64,000 bases of DNA, from contig NZ_JACESA010000009.1 in the NCBI RefSeq assembly GCF_013912065.1, positions 88,524 through 152,523 of the forward strand, read 5' to 3'. This stretch comes from Brevundimonas sp. (lineage in GTDB: Bacteria > Pseudomonadota > Alphaproteobacteria > Caulobacterales > Caulobacteraceae). The stretch's first letter is position 1. Every line of letters starts with the position of its first letter. Under the pieces are notes generated by a model, which made no database searches, was not told the origin of the DNA, and worked only from the letters and a program-made list of their open reading frames with translations. A program made the translations under genes and the position numbers. Positions 47,004 through 55,193 of this stretch are shown here, in pieces.

Positions 47004-47708
47004 ATGCGCGGCGAAATCCTCAGCTTCGACGGCACGGCCGGAACCGGCCTGATCAGCGGCGACGACGGCGCGCGCTACAGCTTCGTCTCATCCAGCCTTC
47101 AGTCGCCGGCCGTTCCCGCCCCCGGCGTCCGCGTCGACTTCGTGCCCGAGGGCGAAGAGGCGACGCAAATTCTGATCCTGGCGGGCGGCCCGTCCACCGT
47201 CGGCGTCGCCGGCGGCCTGTCCGCCCCGACCGACACCACCGTCGCCGGCTTCGACTGGCAGAAGCTGTTCCTGTCGTTCGAGGGGCGCACCCGGCGCAGC
47301 CATTTCTGGATCGGCTGGCTGATCCTGCTGGGCGTCGGCGTCGTCGCCAACTGGCTGCCGATCATCGGCGGCCTGATCTCCCTGGCCCTGATCTGGCCCA
47401 ACCTGGCCATTTCGGTGAAGCGTCTGCACGACATGGGCCTCACCGGCTGGCTGATCGCCATCCCCTGGGTCGGCTCCATCGTCTTCTTCATGGTCGGGCT
47501 CGTCATGGTCGGCATGGGCGCCGTCGCCGGCGGCATGACCGTCAACGACTACGAGGGTGATCCCGCCGCCATTCTCGCCCTGATGGGTCCCGGCATGATC
47601 GCCTTCATCCTCTCCGGCCTGATTCCCCTGATCTTCCTGCTGTGGATCGGCCTGGTCGAAGGCCAGAAGGGCGACAACCGCTTCGGCCCCAATCCCAAGG
47701 GCGAATAG
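47004..47708 (+). CDS. Membrane protein: cold-shock-like N-terminus fused to DUF805
   Basis: This 234-aa protein begins with a small beta-domain like cold-shock proteins (MRGEILSFDGTAGTGLISGDDGARYSF, residues 1-50). A linker leads to a DUF805 membrane domain (FLSFEGRTRRSHFWIGWLILLGVG, NLAISVKRLHDMGLTGWLIAI, GQKGDNRFGPNP) with about four hydrophobic helices. Its function is unknown. It stands on the opposite strand inside the GTA remnant, between gp12/15 and the tape-measure end, so it was probably inserted or left by a rearrangement. Confidence 0.82.
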   Translation: MRGEILSFDGTAGTGLISGDDGARYSFVSSSLQSPAVPAPGVRVDFVPEGEEATQILILAGGPSTVGVAGGLSAPTDTTVAGFDWQKLFLSFEGRTRRSHFWIGWLILLGVGVVANWLPIIGGLISLALIWPNLAISVKRLHDMGLTGWLIAIPWVGSIVFFMVGLVMVGMGAVAGGMTVNDYEGDPAAILALMGPGMIAFILSGLIPLIFLLWIGLVEGQKGDNRFGPNPKGE

Positions 47709-47764
47709 GATCCGACGCGAGGGCGAGTGGTCGGCGGTTCGCCGCCACTCGTCACTCTCCACGC

Positions 47765-48149
47765 CTACATCCGCCGCGCGCCCAGACTGACCGCCCGCGC
47801 CAGCATCTGGGCGATCTGGGCCTCGGACCGCAACAGGGCCGGCGCCCCGCCCTCCACCGCCACATTGACCGTCACTCCGCCGCCCGACGCCGGGCCGACC
47901 TCGCCACCGGTCGTCGGCCGGAACACCTCCGGCCCCCGCTCCCCGACCAGATAGGCGCCACCGCCCAGCACCGGCCCGCCGTCCGCCCGCGCCCCGCCGA
48001 AGCTGGACATCGCCGCCTGGATCGCCGCGCTCAGCCCTTGGCCCGATCCGCCCGAACTCGCCGCGTTCACCGCCTCCAGCACCGCCGCCGCCTCGGCCGC
48101 CCGCACTGGCGCCGCCTCGATCCCGTCGCGTCCGAACTCATCCGCGATA
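47765..48149 (-). pseudogene. C-terminal remnant of a GTA tape-measure protein (gp11-like)
   Basis: About 125 codons keep the characteristic tape-measure end: GGARADGGPVLGGGAYLVGERGPEVFRPTTGG and VTVNVAVEGGAPALLRSEAQIAQMLARAVSLGARR. The long helical body of a tape-measure protein is missing. It adjoins the truncated portal gene in a different frame, so no functional fusion is made. The position fits the GTA order. Confidence 0.7.
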
Positions 48150-48645
48150 CGGCCAGACCCACCGACCGTCCATCGACCGAATAGTCCCAGGCCTCGGGCC
48201 AGCCCGACCGGCCCGGCGCCACCTTCACCCGGTCGGACCGCAGCGCCCACAGCTCGTCCGGCGCTCCGTCGCCGTCGGCGTCCCCGGTCGCCTCAATCCA
48301 GGCGTTGCCCGACACCTGCAGCGCCCCATAGACCGCCTCCATCAGCACCGCCCCCGACTGTTCGGGATTGGGCCGCCGCATCAGCCGGGCCAGCGGATGG
48401 GCCTCGTCCCGCGCCCCGTCCACGAACACCGCCAGCGGGATCGAAGCCGCCGCCTCGGCGATCATCCGGATGCAGCGATAGGCCACGGCATTCCTCTGAT
48501 ACCCCTCCCGCGCCAGACTGGCGTAATCGTTGGGCGTCCACCGCGGCCGCCCCACGCCCGACAGCAGCACCGCCGCCCGACTGGCCTTCGCCTCGGGCGC
48601 GCGCACACGCCCCGCCTGGCCGAACGGCCACCGGATCGAAACCAT
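48150..48645 (-). pseudogene. Truncated GTA portal protein (gp3-like)
   Basis: The first about 162 codons of an HK97-type portal protein are present (WTPNDYASLAREGYQRNAVAYRCIRMIAEAAASIPLAVFVDG, RPNPEQSGAVLMEAVYGALQVSGNAWIEA, WALRSDRVKVAPG). Family members are near 400 aa. Similarity ends around 48160 and a frame change joins it to tape-measure sequence; the frame then stops at 48067. The deletion would have removed the rest of gp3, protease, capsid and tail-tube genes. Confidence 0.75.
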
Positions 48646-48668
48646 CGAAATCTCCCTGAACCAAAAAT

Positions 48669-48727
48669 CCTCCCCCTTGGGGGAGGGGGACCGCCGCGCC
48701 TCTTGCGCGGGGGTGGAGGGGGCGCAA
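48669..48727. repeat. Palindromic intergenic repeat, partial copy
   Basis: CCTCCCCCTTGGGGGAGGGG-type palindrome followed by GACCGCCGCGCCTCTTGCGCGGGGGTGGAGG (in two pieces). It is similar in style to the element at 35312-35454. It separates the portal start from the acyltransferase end. Confidence 0.5.
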
Positions 48728-48739
48728 CGCCCCCCGACC

Positions 48740-49831
48740 TCAGCCGCTCTTCAGCGGATCAAGCGGTCGCGTCGCAACCCGCCCCCGGAACGAGAGCCAC
48801 CGCAGCAACGGCCGCTCCACCCCGACATGCACCGCCGCCCCGGCCGCCAGACTGGCGCCGATGGTCAACACCACCACCGCATTCCCGGGCAGGACCCCGC
48901 CCGCCTCGAACACCCGTCCCAACACGCGGATCACCAGCACATGGACCAGATAGACGGCGTAGGAGGCGTCCCCCATGAAGATCAGCCCGCGCCGCACCGG
49001 CCCCGGTTCGCCCTCCGTCCGCGCCCGCGCCGCCAGCCCCAGCACCACCAGTCCGGCCGGCAGGCCCCAGATGACCACCCGCGCCAGCCCGACCAGAGGC
49101 TGATTCAGCGCCGCTTCCCCGTCGATCTCGCCGTATCCGAACCCCAGCGACAGCCCGAACCCGACTAGGCCCAGCCCCACCGCAGCCAAAGCCGCCGCCC
49201 TAGGCAAACCCCGACCCCAGCGCGCGATCCCGACCCCGATCAGGAACTCCAGCACCAGGGGCGAACCGACGAACCGCAACACCGGCGTCGCCACGACCAG
49301 ACCGGCGACCACCCCCGCCACGGCCCCGACGACCAGCGCCCATCCGGCCCGTCCGCCGCCGGCCATGGCCAGGCCGAACCCGGCGTAGAACAGCATTTCG
49401 AAACACAGGGTCCATCCCGCCCCCAGGGCCGGAAACGTCATCTCCAGCCCGCTGAACGGCCAGAACAGAAAGCTCGCCGCCGCCACATCGGCCGTCAGGG
49501 TCCCGCCCCGCGCCATGCCGATCAGGATCGGCAGCGACAACAGCCAGTAGATCAGCGCCACCCGTATGAACCGCCGCCGCAGGAAATCCCCCGCCGCCCG
49601 CAGTCCCGTCTGCCCCCGCGTCGTCGTGGCGATGATGAAGCCGCTGATCACGAAGAACAGATCGACCCCCGCCGCCCCGAAATCCTCCAGCGTCCCGCCG
49701 GCCAGAACCGTCTCCAGCCCCAGCCGCGCCGTCGTCAGATCGACCGCATGGGCGACCACGACCCCCGTCGCCGCCACGAACCGCAAGACCTGGATCTCGT
49801 CGAACCTCTCCCCCATGCCCGTCGGTAACAT
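48740..49831 (-). CDS. Acyltransferase 3-family membrane O-acyltransferase
   Basis: This 363-aa membrane protein belongs to the Acyl_transf_3 (OafA-like) family, with about 10 hydrophobic segments. Motifs are IQVLRFVAATGVVVAHAVD (conserved Arg and His), VDLFFVISGFIIA and GWTLCFEMLFYAGFG, and near the end FMGDASYAVYLVHVLVI. It would acetylate a surface polysaccharide. It lies 21 nt after the spike-like SGNH gene on the same strand, so they may be cotranscribed. The start could also be ATG 49816. Confidence 0.88.
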   Translation of the reverse strand: MLPTGMGERFDEIQVLRFVAATGVVVAHAVDLTTARLGLETVLAGGTLEDFGAAGVDLFFVISGFIIATTTRGQTGLRAAGDFLRRRFIRVALIYWLLSLPILIGMARGGTLTADVAAASFLFWPFSGLEMTFPALGAGWTLCFEMLFYAGFGLAMAGGGRAGWALVVGAVAGVVAGLVVATPVLRFVGSPLVLEFLIGVGIARWGRGLPRAAALAAVGLGLVGFGLSLGFGYGEIDGEAALNQPLVGLARVVIWGLPAGLVVLGLAARARTEGEPGPVRRGLIFMGDASYAVYLVHVLVIRVLGRVFEAGGVLPGNAVVVLTIGASLAAGAAVHVGVERPLLRWLSFRGRVATRPLDPLKSG

Positions 49832-49852
49832 CGACGCGCGCGGAACCCAACC

Positions 49853-50983
49853 TCAGATAATCACACGCGCCCGCACCGCCTGTGCGATCAGCGCCTGACC
49901 CGCCGCGTTCGGATGGACCGCGTCGAACATCAGCCCCGGCGCGAAACCTCCGCCGAACAGGGCCGCCCCGTCGATCGGCGCCGCCAACCCCTTCTCCGCC
50001 GCCACCTCCACGGCCGCCGCCGCTATCGCCTGTTGCGCGGCGTAGCTCGCCTTGCCCTGGGCCGGGTCCGACGGCGTCCCCGTCATCATCAGCACGTCGC
50101 CGGTGATCAGCGCCCGGTCGACCAGCAGCCCCAGATTGGCCCGATAGGCCGCCACCGCCGTCCCATTGTTCCAGTCGTTGATGGTCAGGCAGATCACCGT
50201 CAGGTCCGCCCCCGCGACCGGCAGTCCGCCATAGGCCCGATACGGCTGGTCCGTCGTGGTCCAGTCGGCGACCCGCGCCCCGCCCCAGCCGCCGTTGATC
50301 ACCTGCACCCGCCGCAGCTCGGACTTCCAGGCCGCGCCCCCGGCGATGAAGACCGCCCCGCCCGACGCCCGCCGCACCGAAATTGGGCCGTTCGTCTCGG
50401 GAAAACCGACCGTATGCCGCTCCAGCGCCGCGGGCTTCAGCGTGTCGATGGTCGCCCGCACCACCCCGTCGGTCTCGACCGCGATCACCCCCAGGGCAGT
50501 ATTGCACACGGCATAGAGGTCGAACCGGTCCACCGGCCCGTCCGGCTGGAACGACCAGGTCTCGGTCCCCCAGTCCGGGGTGGTGAACAGCTTCCCGCCC
50601 AGACTGGTCAGGCTGGTCACGCTCCATCCGCTCCCCAGGCTGAGGCGCGGGTCATAAACGCCGTATCCGCCGCTCGCCAGATCGCCGGCGCCGGCTCCCG
50701 CCAGCGCCGCCGCCGACGCCGGCAGGCCGCCCACGCTCATCAAGTCCGCCAGACGTTTCGGCCAGGCCGCCCCGCGCCCGTTCGGCGTCCAGCCGCCCGC
50801 CACGGCGCCGAACCCCTGGGCCACGCTGTCGCTGACGACCAGCAGCCGCGCGTCCCGCACCCCCGCCAGCATGTTCCGCACCGCCGCCGACCAGCGCGGC
50901 AGATCAGGGACATCGAACTGCGGCCGCCCCGGCGCCAGGACCCCGCCCGGCGCCAGGACGGCGGCCTCGACCGCCGGCCTCAA
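49853..50983 (-). CDS. SGNH/GDSL hydrolase, putative GTA head-spike protein (GhsB-like by position)
   Basis: This protein (about 376 aa) has an SGNH hydrolase fold: block I LLVVSDSVAQGFG (catalytic Ser in SDS), an Asn in TINDWNNG, and block V DAVHPNAAG with the Asp-x-x-His pair. Between blocks is a long beta-rich insert. There is no signal peptide. The start TTG at 50983 overlaps the preceding gene's stop (TTGA). It directly follows a GhsA-type spike-base gene. In Rhodobacter capsulatus ghsA/ghsB encode GTA head spikes that bind capsule. The hydrolase call is good; the spike role is inferred. Confidence 0.75.
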   Translation of the reverse strand: MRPAVEAAVLAPGGVLAPGRPQFDVPDLPRWSAAVRNMLAGVRDARLLVVSDSVAQGFGAVAGGWTPNGRGAAWPKRLADLMSVGGLPASAAALAGAGAGDLASGGYGVYDPRLSLGSGWSVTSLTSLGGKLFTTPDWGTETWSFQPDGPVDRFDLYAVCNTALGVIAVETDGVVRATIDTLKPAALERHTVGFPETNGPISVRRASGGAVFIAGGAAWKSELRRVQVINGGWGGARVADWTTTDQPYRAYGGLPVAGADLTVICLTINDWNNGTAVAAYRANLGLLVDRALITGDVLMMTGTPSDPAQGKASYAAQQAIAAAAVEVAAEKGLAAPIDGAALFGGGFAPGLMFDAVHPNAAGQALIAQAVRARVII

Positions 50984-51267
50984 TCGAACACCGCCACGAC
51001 CTGGGTCGCCGTGGTCCCGGTGGCCAGCACGCGCCGCACCTGGACCGGCAACCAGCCGACCGGATGATTGGCGAAGGTCACGGCCTCCCCGTCCTCACCC
51101 CCGACCGTCAGCACACGGATATTACCCGCCGCCCCGACATACAGGGCCTTGGCGTAGATCGGCAGATCGACCGTATCGCTGGCCGTCACCACCGCCGCGC
51201 GCCGCCCCGGCCCGCTGGCGTCCCGCCCATGGTTCAACAACCCGTCCCGCTCCGCGATCCCCGGCAT
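50980..51267 (-). CDS. Spike-base protein, RCAP_Rcc01079 (GhsA) family
   Basis: This small protein (95 aa) starts at ATG 51267 after GGAGAG. It reads PGIAERDGLLNHGRDASGP, VVTASDTVDLPIYAKALYVGAAGNIRVLTVGGEDGEAVTFANHPVGWLPVQVRRVLATGTTA in parts, the pattern of the phage/GTA spike-base family. Its TGA overlaps the next gene. It supports the view that head-spike genes were part of this GTA locus. Family recall is moderate to good. Confidence 0.7.
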   Translation of the reverse strand: MPGIAERDGLLNHGRDASGPGRRAAVVTASDTVDLPIYAKALYVGAAGNIRVLTVGGEDGEAVTFANHPVGWLPVQVRRVLATGTTATQVVAVFD

Positions 51268-51294
51268 GTCTCTCTCCTTCGATGAAAATGATTT

Positions 51295-51355
51295 CTCCCT
51301 CCCCCGCGGGGAAGGGTTGTCGAGCCAAAGGCGAGACCGGGTGGGGACGGCCGGT
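51295..51355. repeat. Palindromic intergenic repeat, partial copy
   Basis: CTCCCTCCCCCGCGGGGAAGGG followed by GAGCCAAAGGCGAGACCGGGTGGGG (segments) resembles the other intergenic palindromes in the window. It lies between the spike-base gene and the toxin-antitoxin pair. Confidence 0.45.
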
Positions 51356-51411
51356 GCCCCGCGCCGACCCGCTAAGTTCCCCCCGCCCTTGCTTCGTGCT
51401 AGTTTCAAACC

Positions 51412-51684
51412 ATGACGATCCACGTCGATATCGCTCGTTCGCAGGCCACCCTGGCCGAACTCGCCGCCCAGGCTGCTAGCGGCGAAGAAATCGTCCTGTC
51501 CAGCGATGGTCAGGCGGTCGCCGTCATCCGCGCCGCCGAGGTCTCGGAGAAGCCCCGATTTCGTTTCGGCGCCCTGGCCCATCTCGGTCCCTTGACCGAA
51601 GAAGAGGCCAACCTCTTTCTACAGCCTGATCCCGATTTTATCGAAGCGGCCGAATCCGCCGATGAAGACGATCTCTATCGTTGA
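51412..51684 (+). CDS. Phd/YefM-type antitoxin
   Basis: This 90-aa protein has the N-terminal Phd/YefM DNA-binding fold (HVDIARSQATLAELAAQAASGEEIVLSSDGQAVAVIRAAE) and an acidic C-terminal tail (DPDFIEAAESADEDDLYR) for toxin binding. It is followed by a PIN toxin with TTGA overlap, the standard antitoxin-toxin order. It faces plus while the surrounding GTA genes face minus. Confidence 0.85.
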   Translation: MTIHVDIARSQATLAELAAQAASGEEIVLSSDGQAVAVIRAAEVSEKPRFRFGALAHLGPLTEEEANLFLQPDPDFIEAAESADEDDLYR

Positions 51685-52100
51685 GCGGGGTTCTGCTCGA
51701 CACTCATGCGCTGATCTGGAGTCTATTCGACCAGCCTCAGATGACGGCTTCGGCGCGATCTTGGATCGATCCGGCAAAGCCCATCTATGTCAGCGTCGTC
51801 AGTATCTACGAAATCGACAACAAGCGTCGGCGCGGAGGGGGTCGAGCGGCCGACGTCCATCTGCATCGCATGCCCCGCGACATGCCGTCCGCCCTCCCTC
51901 AACTGGGCTTCACCCTGCTTCCCATCGAGCCCGAAGTCGCTTAGCGCGCGGCCAATCTGCCCATAGACGCGCGCGACCCTTGGGACCGTATCCTCGTCGC
52001 TCAGGCCCTGACGCTGGACATACCCCTCATCAGCGCCGACGCCCCGCTACGGGTGTGCACTGAACAACACCCCGACACCGCTGGCGTCATAGTCTTCTGA
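51681..52100 (+). pseudogene. VapC-type PIN-domain toxin interrupted by an in-frame stop
   Basis: The frame starts at TTG 51681 (SGVLLDTHALIWSLFDQP with the first PIN Asp; VSIYEIDNKRR with the Glu). It meets a TAG at 51942-51944 after 87 codons. The same frame continues past it with RAANLPIDARDPWDRILVAQALTLDIPLISAD, the C-terminal PIN half carrying the remaining acidic residues, and ends at 52100. The toxin is therefore probably inactive, while its antitoxin frame is intact. It overlaps the end of terL by 14 nt on the opposite strand. Confidence 0.82.
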
Positions 52101-53325
52101 TCCTCGGCCCCTCCGACCGCTTCTCCAGCAGCAGTCGCGACACGCCCCAGACCAGAGCGTCGGCCCGGTCCGGGCTCGGCCCGCCTTCGCAGCCCAGGGT
52201 CAGCATCTCCTCCTCCAGGGCCGGGAAGTCGTCGCAGTGGACCACCCGTCCCTGTTCGTACAGCAGGGCCACCGGCTCGGCCCGCGCGGCCTTGGACCGC
52301 GAGGCGTGCACCAGGATTACCGGCGCCGGGCATTCGGACTGGTTCAGCACATTGCGCACCATGTCGCCGCCCTGGTTCGCCTCGGCCGCCACCTCGTGTG
52401 CGCCGAACTCCCGCGCCGCCTTTCCCACCGCCGCCGCCCAGCCGCCGGGCGACAGGCCCCGCACCGTCCGGTCGGCCAGGACGAAGGCCTGACGTCCCTT
52501 GCGCCCCACCACCACTATGCCGCAGGCGTCGCCGTGGGCGCTCGCCGGCGGATCGACCGCCACGACCACCCGCTCCAACTCGACCGGCCGGGCGCCGCGC
52601 GCCCGCTTCAGATCCTCGATTTTGAACAGGGCGCCCTCCCCCTCGACCACCAGCCCCTCCAGCTCCTGGGCCGCCAGCCGCGTTCCGCCGTACAGATCGT
52701 TCAGATGGTCCAGAAAGCCCGGCGACAGGTTCGTCGCATTGGCGGCCGTCTCCGCCCGATCCGTCACCGTCCCCGCCTCGACCATCAGCCGCCGCAGCGC
52801 CGGGATCGGCCGGGGCGTCGTCGTCACCGCCAGCCGGGGGCCGGACCCCAGCCTCAATCCAAACCTCAGGTTCGACAGCACCGCCTCCGGCCGCCGCCAG
52901 GCGCAGAATTCGTCAGCCCAGGCGGCGTGAAACTGCGGCCCGCGCAGACTGTCCGGGTCCTCGGCGGAGAAGGCGTAGGCGGCCGAACCGTTCTCCCACA
53001 ACAGCCGCCGTCGCCCCGCCTCCCAGCGCGGCCGGTCGCCCGGTTCGGCCAGGGCCTTGATCCCCGACGCCCCCTCGACCATCACCTCGCGCACGTCGTG
53101 CAGGGCGGGTCCGACCAGGGCCAGCCTCATGCCGGCGTTGTTCCGCGCCGCCAGATCGACCCACACCGCCCCGGCGAAGGTCTTTCCCGACCCCCGCCCG
53201 CCCAGCAGCAGCCAGGTCCGCCAGTCGTCGTCCTGCGGCTCAATCTGATGTCGATGCAGCAGGCTCTCGCGGCAATGCCGCCTTAGCTCGAGTTCGTTCT
53301 GCGGCTTCTGCGCGCTTTTCCTCAA
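52087..53325 (-). CDS. GTA/phage terminase large subunit (gp2-like)
   Basis: The DNA-packaging motor reads as an intact frame. It has Walker A LLLGGRGSGKTFAGA, Walker B AAWADEFCAW, and a C-terminal RNase H-like nuclease region with acidic residues in VVAVDPPAS, VAAEANQGGDMV and DRADALVWG. About 412 aa from TTG 53325; the frame stays open to GTG 53439. The true start is uncertain because it overlaps terS. It matches RcGTA gp2-type terminases. The later GTA genes are deleted, so packaging by this locus alone is not expected. Confidence 0.85.
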   Translation of the reverse strand: MRKSAQKPQNELELRRHCRESLLHRHQIEPQDDDWRTWLLLGGRGSGKTFAGAVWVDLAARNNAGMRLALVGPALHDVREVMVEGASGIKALAEPGDRPRWEAGRRRLLWENGSAAYAFSAEDPDSLRGPQFHAAWADEFCAWRRPEAVLSNLRFGLRLGSGPRLAVTTTPRPIPALRRLMVEAGTVTDRAETAANATNLSPGFLDHLNDLYGGTRLAAQELEGLVVEGEGALFKIEDLKRARGARPVELERVVVAVDPPASAHGDACGIVVVGRKGRQAFVLADRTVRGLSPGGWAAAVGKAAREFGAHEVAAEANQGGDMVRNVLNQSECPAPVILVHASRSKAARAEPVALLYEQGRVVHCDDFPALEEEMLTLGCEGGPSPDRADALVWGVSRLLLEKRSEGPRIRRL

Positions 53326-53638
53326 GTATGAGATCCAGCCGGTCGCAGTTGGCGACCAGTTCGCGTCGCAGTCGCTCGGTTTCCTCGGGGTCGTAGTTGC
53401 GTCCACCCATCCCGTCCTCTTCGCTGTCCGCCTCGACACGGGGTCGGATCGCCTCGACCAGCCGGGCCGACCGCGCGATCACGCCGATGCGCCGCGCCAG
53501 CTTCTCCGCCCCGTCGGCGTCATTGATCTTCTCGTTGCAGACGACCTCCGCCGTCTCCTCGACCTTGGTCTTCAGCTTGTGGAACAGGGGCGCCAGCCAG
53601 CCCCCGCCCGCCCCGCTCTCTTCGCTATTTCCCGTCAT
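53240..53638 (-). CDS. GTA small terminase-like protein (gp1-like)
   Basis: This protein of about 132 aa starts at ATG 53638 (MTGNSEESG); a GTG at 53695 is the alternative. It is charged and helical (LFHKLKTKVEETAEVV, RRLRRELVANCDRLDLIL-like segments). It lies just upstream of and overlaps terL, the position of gp1/TerS in GTA clusters. The identification comes mainly from position and helix pattern. It is the 5' end of the remnant. Confidence 0.65.
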   Translation of the reverse strand: MTGNSEESGAGGGWLAPLFHKLKTKVEETAEVVCNEKINDADGAEKLARRIGVIARSARLVEAIRPRVEADSEEDGMGGRNYDPEETERLRRELVANCDRLDLILEEKRAEAAERTRAKAALPREPAASTSD

Positions 53639-53762
53639 GCCCAAACCATAGCGCACCAGCGTCCTCAGGCTGGGAAACCGCCGCGAGAAAGTCACAACCG
53701 ATTGTATTTTAAGGATTCAGACCAGCGTCATTGTAACAGTTGACGCCGTAACCCCGGCACCG

Positions 53763-54215
53763 TCAGCCCCGCTCGACCGCCCATTCCGGGGCCTCGAAAT
53801 CCAGGGCGTCCTCGGGCTCGGCCAGCGACAGTTCCGAAATCGTCTGTCCCCTCACCGACACCCCGGCCGTATGCACCGTCTCCGGGTCGCCCGAGACCAG
53901 CGGATGCCAGGCCGCCAGCGGCCGCCCCTCGTGCAGCCGGCGATAGGCGCAGGATTTGGGCATCCACTGCAGGGCCTCGATATTGTGCGGCGTCAGCTTG
54001 ATGCAGTCGGGCACCTGGGCCTTGCGGTTCGCATAATCCGAGCAGGAACAGGCCTGCGGATCGAACAGTTTGCAGTGGACCCGCGTCGGGATCACCTCGC
54101 CCGTATCCTCGTCCTCGAACCGGATGACGCAGCACAGGCCGCACCCGTCGCACAGCCCCTCCCACTCCGCGGGGGTCATCTCGGTCAGGGTCTTGGTCTG
54201 CCAGTAGGGTCGCAT
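53763..54215 (-). CDS. YcgN/UPF0260-family cysteine cluster protein
   Basis: This 150-aa protein contains [51 protein letters not shown] (in parts) and [32 protein letters not shown], the pattern of the UPF0260 (YcgN) family with a probable metal-binding Cys cluster. The ATG at 54215 has GAGG upstream; ATG 54227 is possible. Function is not known. Confidence 0.9.
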   Translation of the reverse strand: MRPYWQTKTLTEMTPAEWEGLCDGCGLCCVIRFEDEDTGEVIPTRVHCKLFDPQACSCSDYANRKAQVPDCIKLTPHNIEALQWMPKSCAYRRLHEGRPLAAWHPLVSGDPETVHTAGVSVRGQTISELSLAEPEDALDFEAPEWAVERG

Positions 54216-54258
54216 GGCGGGCCTCATACGCCCGCAAATCGGCGATGTCGCGGCGTTT

Positions 54259-54597
54259 TCAGTGCGAAACGGCCTTGGAGAACAGGTTGATGACCAGCAC
54301 CCCGCCCACGATCATCGTCAGGCCGACCACCGCCGGCGCATCCAGTCTCTGGCGGAACAGCACCAGTCCGATCACGGTGATCGCCACCACCCCCAGCCCG
54401 CTCCAGATCGCATAGGCGATCCCGACCGGCATCTGTTTCAGCGCGATCGACAGCAGATAGAAGGCCAGGCCGTAGCAGACCGCCATCCCCGCCGTCGGCC
54501 AGGGCCGGGTGAACTGCTGGCTCTGCTGCAACAGGGTCGTGCCGACCACTTCGCAAGCGATGGCGCCCAGCAGAGCCGCCCAGGTTCCAAAACTCAT
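54259..54597 (-). CDS. Small multidrug resistance (SMR/EmrE-like) efflux protein
   Basis: This 112-aa protein has four hydrophobic helices. It carries the essential membrane Glu in [16 protein letters not shown], then [31 protein letters not shown], typical of the SMR family. Cotranscribed with the TetR gene 8 nt upstream, so it is likely the gene that regulator controls. Substrate is unknown (quaternary cations by family). Confidence 0.92.
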   Translation of the reverse strand: MSFGTWAALLGAIACEVVGTTLLQQSQQFTRPWPTAGMAVCYGLAFYLLSIALKQMPVGIAYAIWSGLGVVAITVIGLVLFRQRLDAPAVVGLTMIVGGVLVINLFSKAVSH

Positions 54598-54604
54598 TGG
54601 GGCG

Positions 54605-55183
54605 TCACGCCTCGTTGGCCGTGATCGGGTGGCCGGGCGTCAGCAGCGACAACAGGGCCAGCCTCTGTTCGGCGGACACCTTGTGAATGCCGAACAGGTC
54701 CGAGATCCACAGACCGTCCGCCATCAGTCTCAGCATCAGGGCGTCGTCCGCCCCGACCGGATCGCTGGGATCGTCGACCTTCACCTTTTCGATCCATCCG
54801 CACCACCGCTGCGCCAGGGCCGGTTCTATGGCGCAGGCGGCCATGACGACCCGGCCGATGCTGACGTCCTGCGGCGTGACGGGCTCGGTCACGGTGGCCC
54901 GCAGATAGGCCCGCGCATTGCGGCCATAGGGTTCGGGATCGCGCGCCGCCTCGGCCAGAATGGTCTCGGTGTGCATCTCGCCCAGATGGTCGATCATCCC
55001 CTCCAGCAGGGCGATCTTGGTCGGGAAATGATGCAGCAGGGCGCCCTTGCTGACCGTCGTCCGCGCCGCCACCGCATCCAGGGTGAAGCCCGACGCCCCC
55101 AGGTCGGCCGCCACCTCCAGCGCCTTGTCTATGATCTGGGCGCGGGTGTCGTCGGGGGCGCGGCGGCGAATGATCGTGTCCAT
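54605..55183 (-). CDS. TetR-family regulator of the SMR efflux gene
   Basis: This 192-aa regulator has the HTH at residues about 14-58 (RAQIIDKALEVAADLGASGFTLDAVAARTTVSKGALLHHFPTK). Its C-terminus resembles the TetR_C_37-like helical domain. It precedes the SMR gene by 8 nt in one transcript. A 16-bp palindrome at 55194-55209 lies 10 nt before its ATG, suggesting autorepression of the pair. Confidence 0.9.
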   Translation of the reverse strand: MDTIIRRRAPDDTRAQIIDKALEVAADLGASGFTLDAVAARTTVSKGALLHHFPTKIALLEGMIDHLGEMHTETILAEAARDPEPYGRNARAYLRATVTEPVTPQDVSIGRVVMAACAIEPALAQRWCGWIEKVKVDDPSDPVGADDALMLRLMADGLWISDLFGIHKVSAEQRLALLSLLTPGHPITANEA

Positions 55184-55193
55184 CCCTCCAACA

